A stretch of 64,000 nt of DNA from Streptomyces sp. CG4 (lineage in GTDB: Bacteria; Actinomycetota; Actinomycetes; Streptomycetales; Streptomycetaceae). Under the pieces are notes generated by a model. The model was not told the origin of the DNA, ran no database searches, and was given only the letters and a program-made list of their open reading frames with translations. Both the position numbers and the translations under genes were made by a program. Where the stretch lies: the NCBI RefSeq assembly GCF_041080655.1, contig NZ_CP163525.1, positions 8,742,001-8,806,000 of the forward strand, written 5' to 3'. Shown in pieces: positions 24,413 to 31,391 of the stretch (its first letter is position 1; every line of letters starts with the position of its first letter).

Positions 24413-26746
24413 ATGGGGGAGAACAGACTGATTCAGGGCCGGTACCGGCTGCTCGACCTGCTCGGGCGGGGCGGGATGGGCGAGGTCTGGCGGGCCCGGG
24501 ACGAGTCCCTGGGCCGGCAGGTCGCGGTGAAGTGCCTCAAGCCGCTCGGCCCGTACCGCGATCCGTCCGTCACGCGCGTCCTGCGGGAGCGGTTCCGCCG
24601 TGAGGCTCGGGTGGCGGCCGCCCTCTCGCACCGCGGCGTGACCGTCGTGCACGACTTCGGCGAGTCCGACGAGGTCCTGTACCTGGTGATGGAGCTGCTG
24701 GAGGGCCGCGATCTGAGCCGGCTGCTGGAGGACAACAAGGGGCACCCGCTGCCCGTGGCCGATGTGCAGGACATCGCCGCCCAGGTCGCCGCCGCCCTCG
24801 CCTACACCCACCAACAGGGCGTCGTCCACCGCGACTTGAAGCCGGCCAACATCGTGCGGCTGACCGACGGCACCGTGAAGATCTGCGACTTCGGCATAGC
24901 TCGCCTCGGCCACGACATCGGCTTCACCGCCCGGCTGACCGGCACCGGCGTGGCCCTCGGCACCCCGCACTACATGTCCCCGGAACAGATCGGCGGCGGC
25001 GAGGTCGACCAGCGCAGCGATCTGTACTCGCTGGGCTGCGTCCTGTACGAAATCGCCACCGGCGCACCGCCGTTCGACCTGGAGGACGCCTGGGCGATCC
25101 TCCTCGGCCACCGCGACACCCCACCCCGGCCCCCACGCGAACGACGCCCGGAACTGCCCGTCCACCTGGAGGAGATCATCCTCGGCCTGCTGGCCAAACG
25201 GCCCGAGGAACGGCCGTGTGATGCGGGGGAGTTGGTCCACCGGATCCGGGGAGCGCACACAATAGCGGCCCCTACCACAGCCGTTCAGCTTCCGGACGCG
25301 AAAGGCGCAATCCGCCTGCCGTCCTGGACCCGGGGCATGACCACCGGCCACAAGGCGCTCGGCGCCGGACTGTGCGCGCTGCCCCCGGACGCGGGGACGG
25401 CGCTGTCGGGCCGGTGGGCCGTGGCGCCCCGAAGCGGCGCGGAGCCGTATCCGATGGGCGGCTTCCACCGCACGGCGGCCGGCCAGAACGGACCGGTGGA
25501 CGACCGACATCCCGAACCGCCACGTCCCGCTGAGCACCCTGCACCACCTGCGGAGCGCACCGCACCACCCGCAAAGCGCACGGCCCTGCCCGCCGAGCGC
25601 CTGGCCGCCCTTGCCGCCCTTGCCGCACGGCACCGGCAAGGCGTCCGGCTGGCCGGGCTCGGCCGGTGGGCCGAGGCGGGCGAGACACACCGAGCCGTGG
25701 CCGCCGAGCGGGCCGCGCTGCTCGGCCCCGACCACCCCGAGACCCTGGCCAGTCGCTACGAGACCGCCTTCGCCCTCGTCCGCGCCGGCCGCGCCGCCGA
25801 GGCGCTGGCCGCCTACACGGACCTCGCCGAGGCCAGAGCGCGTGTGCTCGGCGCCGACCACCCCGCCACCCTCGCCGCCCGCCAGGAGACGGCCTATGCG
25901 CTCGGCCGGCTGAGCCGGCACTTCGAGGCCCACCAGGTGTACGCGGAGGTGCTGGCCGCCCGGGTGCGCGCCATGGGACCCGACCACCCCGACACCCTGC
26001 GCTGCCGGCACAACCTCGCCTGTACCCTCGGCCGGCTCGGCCGCCTGGAGGACGCCTGCCGTACGGCTCTGGAGGTGGCCGCCGCCCGGGCCCGGGTGCT
26101 CGGCCCGGACCACCCCGACACCTTGGTCTCGCGCTGCGAAGTCGCCTATGCCGAGGGCCAGTCGGGCCGCTGGGAGGAGGCGCTGCGCATCTATCACGAG
26201 GTCGCCGGGGCTCGGGCGCGCGTGCTCGGCGCCGACCACACCGACACCCTCGCCGCCCGTTACGAGACCGCCCTCAGCCTCGGCCGCCTCGGCCGCAGCG
26301 CGGACGCCCTGCGCCTGTACCGGGAGCTGATCGTGGACCGCACCCGGGTACAGGGGCCGACCCATCCCGACACGCTCCGGGCCCGGCACGGCCTCGGGGT
26401 CAACCTCGGCCGGCTGGGCCGCTGGGCGGACGCCCTGGCCGAGGCACGGGACGTCTGTCTCCTTCGCGAGCAGACCCTGGGGCCGGCCCACCCCGACACG
26501 CTCGTCAGTCGCCGTGAGGTCGCGGTCGCGCTGGGCTGGCTGGGCCGCTGGGCGGAGGCTCTCACCGAGTACCGGCGGATCACCGCCACCCGCGAGCAGA
26601 TCCTCGGCCCGGACCACCCCGACACCCTTGCCGGCCGCAGCGACGAGGCGCACTGCCTGGAGCGGCTCGGCCGGGGCGCCGAGGCCGGCGAGCTGTACCG
26701 CAGGCTCGCGGTGGTCCGCCGACGCCCGGCGTCCGGCGGCGCGTGA
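24413..26746 (+). CDS. Ser/Thr protein kinase with C-terminal TPR array
   Basis: A 777-residue protein. Residues 1-280 are a Hanks-type kinase: the glycine loop LGRGGMGEVW, VAVK with Lys40, HRDLKPAN (139-146), CDFG (158-161) and GTPHYMSPEQ. A Pro-rich linker (about 300-395) has no obvious membrane segment. From about residue 405 to the end come tandem 42-residue TPR units, each with a (L)GPDHPDTL motif; eight copies of the motif are seen. Most Streptomyces kinases have a membrane anchor and PASTA domains, so this is a soluble type likely to dock partners through its TPR array. ATG 24413 is chosen because the kinase domain starts nine residues later. Confidence 0.88.
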   Translation: MGENRLIQGRYRLLDLLGRGGMGEVWRARDESLGRQVAVKCLKPLGPYRDPSVTRVLRERFRREARVAAALSHRGVTVVHDFGESDEVLYLVMELLEGRDLSRLLEDNKGHPLPVADVQDIAAQVAAALAYTHQQGVVHRDLKPANIVRLTDGTVKICDFGIARLGHDIGFTARLTGTGVALGTPHYMSPEQIGGGEVDQRSDLYSLGCVLYEIATGAPPFDLEDAWAILLGHRDTPPRPPRERRPELPVHLEEIILGLLAKRPEERPCDAGELVHRIRGAHTIAAPTTAVQLPDAKGAIRLPSWTRGMTTGHKALGAGLCALPPDAGTALSGRWAVAPRSGAEPYPMGGFHRTAAGQNGPVDDRHPEPPRPAEHPAPPAERTAPPAKRTALPAERLAALAALAARHRQGVRLAGLGRWAEAGETHRAVAAERAALLGPDHPETLASRYETAFALVRAGRAAEALAAYTDLAEARARVLGADHPATLAARQETAYALGRLSRHFEAHQVYAEVLAARVRAMGPDHPDTLRCRHNLACTLGRLGRLEDACRTALEVAAARARVLGPDHPDTLVSRCEVAYAEGQSGRWEEALRIYHEVAGARARVLGADHTDTLAARYETALSLGRLGRSADALRLYRELIVDRTRVQGPTHPDTLRARHGLGVNLGRLGRWADALAEARDVCLLREQTLGPAHPDTLVSRREVAVALGWLGRWAEALTEYRRITATREQILGPDHPDTLAGRSDEAHCLERLGRGAEAGELYRRLAVVRRRPASGGA
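25700..26735 (+). repeat. 126-bp tandem repeat array inside the kinase gene
   Basis: Seven full units and a partial one, each 126 bases (42 codons), encode the TPR array. Units share the block for GPDHPDTL and a following LGRLGR-like helix, with differences in between. The even spacing without indels shows selection for the protein frame. Confidence 0.8.
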
Positions 26747-27043
26747 CCACGTTCGCGGCCGGTGGGGTCTGATCAGGGGTCTGATCAGGGTCGTGGTCGG
26801 TGGCGCGTGGTCACGTTCGCGGCGGGTGGGGTCTGATCAGGGTCGCAGTCGGCGCCGCCTGACCACGTTCGCGCCCGGCGGCGTCGGGTCACGGTCACAC
26901 GGGGCGGGGCCTGACCGCGTTTCAGTGGCGGTGCCCGACCGTGGACGCAGTGGCGGCGAACGACCCAAGCAGGGGCGGCGGCGCGTGACCACCGTCGGGG
27001 CCCGCCTCTGGCCGCCGTGGATCATCACGTGTTACGAAGAACC
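26738..27043 (+). repeat. Degenerate direct repeats after the kinase gene
   Basis: Three similar segments (about 26738-26779, 26800-26842 and 26853-26894) share a block like ACCACGTTCGCGGCCGGTGG, and in the first two GGGTCTGATCAGGG follows, with spacing of 64 and 52 bases. The kinase stop codon lies inside the first. The remaining bases to the next gene (27044) show no gene. Function unknown. Confidence 0.6.
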
Positions 27044-28609
27044 ATGCCTGCCAACGCGCACCCCCGCAGCTACGACGCCGTCATCGTCGGCGGCGGACAC
27101 AACGGCCTGGTCGCCGCCGCCTACCTGGCCCGCGCGGGCCGCTCGGTCCTGGTGCTGGAACGGCTGGACCACACCGGTGGCGCCGCCGTCTCCACCCGCC
27201 CGTTCGCCGGCGTCGACGCCCGGCTGTCGCGCTACTCCTACCTGGTCAGCCTGCTGCCGCAGAAGATCGTGCGCGATCTCGGCCTGGACTTCCGGGTCCG
27301 CGCCCGCACCATCTCGTCGTACACCCCGGCGGAGCGGGACGGCCGGCCCACCGGACTCCTCGTCGGCGGTGGCGAGCAGCGCACCCGGGAGGCCTTCGCC
27401 CGACTGACCGGCGGCGAGGGCGCATACGAAGCCTGGCAGCGCTTCTACGGCATGACCGCGGGCGTCGCCCAGCGGGTCTTCCCGACCCTCACCGAGCCCC
27501 TGCCCACCCGCGACGAACTGCGCCGGCGCATCGACGACGAGACCGCCTGGCGGGCCCTGTTCGAGGAGCCGATCGGCGTCGCCGTGGAGGAGAACTTCGC
27601 CGACGACCTGGTCCGGGGCGTGGTCCTCACCGACGCCGTCATCGGCACCTTCGCCGACGCCCACGACCCCACGCTCGTCCAGAACCGCTGCTTCCTCTAT
27701 CACGTCATCGGCGGGGGCACCGGCGCCTGGGACGTGCCCGTCGGCGGCATGGGCGCCCTCACCGACGCGCTGGCCGACGCGGCCCGCTCGGCGGGCGCGG
27801 TCGTCGCGACCGGACACGAGGCGGTCCGGATCGCCACCGACGGACACACCGCCGAGGTCACCTATCGCACGGCCGACGGCGAGGGTGTCGCCGCCGCCCG
27901 GCACGTCCTGGTCAACGCCTCCCCGCAGGAGCTGGCCGTCCTGACGGGAGACCCGTCGCCCGAGCCCGCCGAGGGCGCCCAGCTCAAGGTCAACATGCTG
28001 CTCACCCGGCTGCCCGAGCTGCGCGACCCGGACGTCGACCCGCGCGAGGCCTTCGCCGGCACCTTCCACATCGCCGAGGGCTACCGACAGCTCGCCACCG
28101 CCCACGCCCAGGCCGCCGCCGGTGAACTCCCCGCCGTCCCGCCCTCGGAGATCTACTGTCACTCCCTGACCGACCCCACCATCCTCGGCCCCGAACTCGC
28201 CGCGCGCGGCTACCAGACGCTCACCCTGTTCGGCCTGCACACCCCGGCCCGGCTCTTCGACCGGGACAACGACGCCGTACGCGAGGAGCTGCTGGCGTCC
28301 ACCCTCGCCCAGCTCGACACCCACCTCGCCGAACCCCTTGCCGACTGCCTGGCCACCGACGCCGACGGCCGCCCCTGCATCGAGGCGAAGACCCCGCTCG
28401 ACCTGGAACGGGACCTGCGGCTGCCCGGCGGCAACATCTTCCACCGTGCCCTGTCCTGGCCGTACGCGCAGGAGGACACGGGCCGTTGGGGCGTGGAGAC
28501 CCGGCACCCGAACGTCCTGCTGTGCGGAGCGGGCGCGGTGCGTGGGGGAGGGGTGAGCGGGGTGCCGGGGCACAACGCGGCGATGGCGGTGCTGGAGACC
28601 GGCGCGTAA
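27044..28609 (+). CDS. Phytoene desaturase-like FAD oxidoreductase
   Basis: A 521-residue flavoprotein of the phytoene dehydrogenase/CrtI-PYROXD2 family. The N-terminal FAD-binding motif is DAVIVGGGHNGLVAAAYLARAG with the acidic end LVLERLD, then TGGAAVST; the C-terminal FAD contact is NVLLCGAGAVRGGGVSGVPG. No phytoene synthase or GGPP synthase gene is near, so a role in carotenoid formation is not supported; the PYROXD2-type branch has unknown substrates. ATG 27044 starts nine residues before the FAD motif. Confidence 0.85.
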   Translation: MPANAHPRSYDAVIVGGGHNGLVAAAYLARAGRSVLVLERLDHTGGAAVSTRPFAGVDARLSRYSYLVSLLPQKIVRDLGLDFRVRARTISSYTPAERDGRPTGLLVGGGEQRTREAFARLTGGEGAYEAWQRFYGMTAGVAQRVFPTLTEPLPTRDELRRRIDDETAWRALFEEPIGVAVEENFADDLVRGVVLTDAVIGTFADAHDPTLVQNRCFLYHVIGGGTGAWDVPVGGMGALTDALADAARSAGAVVATGHEAVRIATDGHTAEVTYRTADGEGVAAARHVLVNASPQELAVLTGDPSPEPAEGAQLKVNMLLTRLPELRDPDVDPREAFAGTFHIAEGYRQLATAHAQAAAGELPAVPPSEIYCHSLTDPTILGPELAARGYQTLTLFGLHTPARLFDRDNDAVREELLASTLAQLDTHLAEPLADCLATDADGRPCIEAKTPLDLERDLRLPGGNIFHRALSWPYAQEDTGRWGVETRHPNVLLCGAGAVRGGGVSGVPGHNAAMAVLETGA

Positions 28610-28626
28610 CACCGTTGCCGGCAAAG

Positions 28627-28647
28627 AATCTGACGGGACGTCAGAAA
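28627..28647. promoter_or_regulatory. Putative TetR-type operator, site 1
   Basis: AATCTGAC, five bases, then GTCAGAAA. The core TCTGACG-GGA-CGTCAGA is a perfect palindrome with seven-base arms. It is 39 bases before the start of the nitronate monooxygenase-like gene. The same 8+8 flanks with the same spacing recur at 44102-44122. Confidence 0.6.
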
Positions 28648-28686
28648 GCTCTTCCGTCGGCACGTCGGCTGCGGCATCCTGCGCCC

Positions 28687-29799
28687 ATGCAGACGGAGCT
28701 GAGCAGGACACTGGGAGTCGAGCACGCCGTCTTCGGCTTCACGCCGTTCCCCGCCGTCGCCGCGGCCATCAGCCGGGCCGGCGGCTTCGGAGTGCTCGGC
28801 GCGGTCCGCTACACCGCCCCCGACGACCTCAAACGCGACCTCGACTGGATCGAGGCCCACGTCGGCGACCGGCCCTACGGGCTGGACGTGGTGATGCCCG
28901 CGAAGAAGGTGGAAGGTGTCACCGAGGCCGACGTGGAGGCGATGATCCCGGAAGGGCACCGGCAGTTCGTGCGGGACACCCTCGCCCGGCACGGGGTGCC
29001 GGAGCTGGCCGAGGGCGAGGCGTCCGGGTGGCGCATCACCGGGTGGATGGAGCAGGTCGCCCGCACCCAGCTCGACGTCGCCTTCGACCATCCGATCAAA
29101 CTCCTCGCCAACGCCCTCGGCTCCCCGCCCGCCGACGTCGTCGCCCGCGCACACGACCGGGGTGTACTGGTGGCCGCCCTCGCCGGCAGCGCCCGGCATG
29201 CTCGCAAACACCAGGAGGCGGGGATCGACATCGTGGTCGCCCAGGGCTACGAGGCCGGCGGCCACACCGGCGAGATCGCCACGATGGTGCTCACCCCCGA
29301 GGTCGTGGAGGCCGTCGACCCCCTGCCCGTGCTGGCGGCCGGAGGGATCGGCAGCGGCCGGCAGGTGGCGGCCGCCCTCACACTCGGCGCGCAAGGTGTA
29401 TGGCTGGGCTCTCTATGGCTGACCACCACAGAGGCCGATCTGCACGCGCCCGCCCTGACCCGCAAGCTGCTCGCCGCCGGTTCCGGCGACACCGTCCGCT
29501 CCCGCGCCCTCACCGGCAAACCCGCACGCCAGCTCCGTACCGAGTGGACCGACGCCTGGGACGACCCGGCCGGACCCGGCACCCTGCCCATGCCGCTGCA
29601 GGGCCTGCTCGTGGCCGAGGCGGTCTCCCGGATCCAGAAGTACGAGGTCGAACCCCTGCTCGGCACCCCCGTCGGCCAGATCGTCGGCCGGATGAACAGC
29701 GAACGCAGCGTCCAGGCCGTCTTCGACGACCTCACCCGCGGCTTCGAAGGAGCCGTGGACCGCATCAACCGCATCGCCGGAAGGAGCGGCCAGTCGTGA
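28687..29799 (+). CDS. Nitronate monooxygenase-like flavin oxidoreductase
   Basis: A 370-residue FMN-dependent enzyme of the 2-nitropropane dioxygenase/NMO family with a TIM barrel. Typical pieces are the Gly-rich SRAGGFGVLGAVRY near the N-terminus, VVAQGYEAGGHTGE with the catalytic-type histidine, PVLAAGGIGSGRQVAAAL for phosphate binding, and GAQGVWLGSLWL. In acyl-CoA gene clusters members of this family often act as reductases rather than nitronate oxidases. Its stop overlaps the ligase start (GTGA), so both are co-translated. Confidence 0.85.
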   Translation: MQTELSRTLGVEHAVFGFTPFPAVAAAISRAGGFGVLGAVRYTAPDDLKRDLDWIEAHVGDRPYGLDVVMPAKKVEGVTEADVEAMIPEGHRQFVRDTLARHGVPELAEGEASGWRITGWMEQVARTQLDVAFDHPIKLLANALGSPPADVVARAHDRGVLVAALAGSARHARKHQEAGIDIVVAQGYEAGGHTGEIATMVLTPEVVEAVDPLPVLAAGGIGSGRQVAAALTLGAQGVWLGSLWLTTTEADLHAPALTRKLLAAGSGDTVRSRALTGKPARQLRTEWTDAWDDPAGPGTLPMPLQGLLVAEAVSRIQKYEVEPLLGTPVGQIVGRMNSERSVQAVFDDLTRGFEGAVDRINRIAGRSGQS

Positions 29800-31358
29800 G
29801 CGCAGCAGTGAGCACGCCCCCCGCCGGTTTCTGGGCCCAGGCCGCCCAGCACCCCGACCGCACGGTCCTCGTCGCCCCCGACGGAGAGGAGTGGACCGCC
29901 GGACGACTGCACGGCGCCGCCAACCGGCTCGTCCACGGGCTGCGCGCGGCCGGCCTGCAGCGCGGCGACGCCTTCGCCGTCGTCCTGCCGAACGGCGTCG
30001 AGTTCGTCACCGCCTATCTGGCCGCCACCCAGGCCGGCCTCTATCTGGTCCCGGTCAACCACCACCTCGTCGGACCCGAGATCGCCTGGATCGTCGCCGA
30101 CTCCGGTGCCAAGGTGCTCATCGCCCACGAGCGGTTCACCGACGCCGCCCGCGCTGCCGCCGACGAGGCGGGCCTGCCAGCCACCCACCGGTACGCGGTC
30201 GGCGCGGTCGCCGGCTTCCGCCCGTACGCCGAACTCCTGGGCGGACAACCGGAGTCGGCGCCCACCGGCCGCGAACTCGGCTGGGTCATGAACTACACCT
30301 CCGGTACGACGGGACGCCCGCGCGGCATCCGCCGCCCGCTGCCCGGCAGGGCGCCCGAGGAGGCCTACCTGGGCGGCTTCCTCGGGATCTTCGGCATCAA
30401 GCCGTTCGACGACAACGTCCACCTGGTCTGCTCGCCGCTCTACCACACGGCCGTCCTGCAGTTCGCGGGCGCGTCCCTGCACATCGGCCACCGGCTGGTG
30501 TTGATGGACAAGTGGACCCCCGAGGAGATGCTCCGCCGCATCGACACCCACCGGTGCACCCACACCCATATGGTCCCGACCCAGTTCCACCGTCTGCTGG
30601 CCCTCCCGGACGCGGTCAAGGCTCGCTACGACGTCTCGTCGATGCGGCACGCCATCCACGGCGCCGCCCCCTGCCCCGATCACGTCAAGCGCGCCATGAT
30701 CGACTGGTGGGGGCACTGTGTGGAGGAGTACTACGCGGCCAGCGAGGGCGGCGGCGCCTTCGCCACCGCCGAGGACTGGCTGAAGAAGCCCGGCACCGTC
30801 GGCAAGGCCTGGCCCATCAGCGAACTCGCGGTCTTCGGCGACGACGGCAACCGGCTCCCGCCCGGCGAACTCGGCACCGTCTACATGAAGATGAGCACCG
30901 GAGGCTTCTCGTACCACAAGGACGAGGCCAAGACCCGCAAGAACCGCATCGGCGACTTCTTCACCGTCGGCGACCTCGGCCACCTCGACGAGGACGGCTA
31001 TCTCTTCCTCCGCGACCGCAAGATCGACATGATCATCTCCGGCGGGGTCAACATCTACCCGGCCGAGATCGAGTCCGTACTGCTCTCGCACCCGGCCGTC
31101 GCCGACGCGGCCGCCTTCGGCATCCCGCACGACGACTGGGGCGAGGAGGTCAAGGCCGTGGTCGAACCGGCACCCGGCCACGACCCCGGCCCGGCCCTCG
31201 CCGCCGCCCTGCTCGACCACTGCGCGGGCCGACTCGCCGGCTACAAGCGGCCCAGGAGCGTCGACTTCATCGCCGAGATGCCCCGCGACCCCAACGGCAA
31301 GCTGTACAAGCGGCGGTTGCGGGATCCGTACTGGGAAGGGCGTACGCGGGCGGTGTGA
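29796..31358 (+). CDS. AMP-dependent acyl-CoA ligase
   Basis: A 520-residue ANL-superfamily ligase. The P-loop-like A3 motif is YTSGTTGRPRGIRRP; YYAASEGGG and the hinge motif FFTVGDLGHLDEDGYLFLRDRK are seen, and the catalytic lysine segment is PNGKLYKRRL at the end. It should activate an organic acid with ATP and load it on CoA. GTG 29796 overlaps the preceding stop and follows AAGGAG. Second gene of the operon behind operator site 1. No carrier protein domain, so an NRPS role is unlikely. Confidence 0.88.
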   Translation: MSAAVSTPPAGFWAQAAQHPDRTVLVAPDGEEWTAGRLHGAANRLVHGLRAAGLQRGDAFAVVLPNGVEFVTAYLAATQAGLYLVPVNHHLVGPEIAWIVADSGAKVLIAHERFTDAARAAADEAGLPATHRYAVGAVAGFRPYAELLGGQPESAPTGRELGWVMNYTSGTTGRPRGIRRPLPGRAPEEAYLGGFLGIFGIKPFDDNVHLVCSPLYHTAVLQFAGASLHIGHRLVLMDKWTPEEMLRRIDTHRCTHTHMVPTQFHRLLALPDAVKARYDVSSMRHAIHGAAPCPDHVKRAMIDWWGHCVEEYYAASEGGGAFATAEDWLKKPGTVGKAWPISELAVFGDDGNRLPPGELGTVYMKMSTGGFSYHKDEAKTRKNRIGDFFTVGDLGHLDEDGYLFLRDRKIDMIISGGVNIYPAEIESVLLSHPAVADAAAFGIPHDDWGEEVKAVVEPAPGHDPGPALAAALLDHCAGRLAGYKRPRSVDFIAEMPRDPNGKLYKRRLRDPYWEGRTRAV

Positions 31359-31364
31359 GCGCGG

Positions 31365-31385
31365 CCGGGCCCGGGCCCGGGCCCG
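31365..31385. terminator. GC palindrome between convergent genes
   Basis: A run of CCGGGC-type units between the ligase stop (31358) and the convergent LAL regulator stop (31392). It can fold on either strand and is the only candidate for a two-way terminator. Confidence 0.45.
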
Positions 31386-31391
31386 AGGGCT

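Noticed and set aside
23822..26653. 943-codon minus-strand frame opposite the kinase gene
   Set aside because: Mirrors the kinase/TPR coding sequence, and its repeats are only the complement of the TPR units.
25700..26894. Regular repeats that could be taken for a CRISPR array
   Set aside because: The 126-base units encode TPR motifs in frame, and the following repeats have no constant palindromic unit or spacers; no cas genes.
27044..28609. Possible carotenoid biosynthesis cluster
   Set aside because: The phytoene desaturase-like gene has no phytoene synthase or GGPP synthase neighbour, and the carotenoid oxygenase fragment is 12 kb away and broken.
29796..31358. NRPS adenylation domain
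   Set aside because: Single-domain ANL ligases of about 500 residues without carrier or condensation domains; acyl-CoA ligase is the better call for this and the two similar genes.
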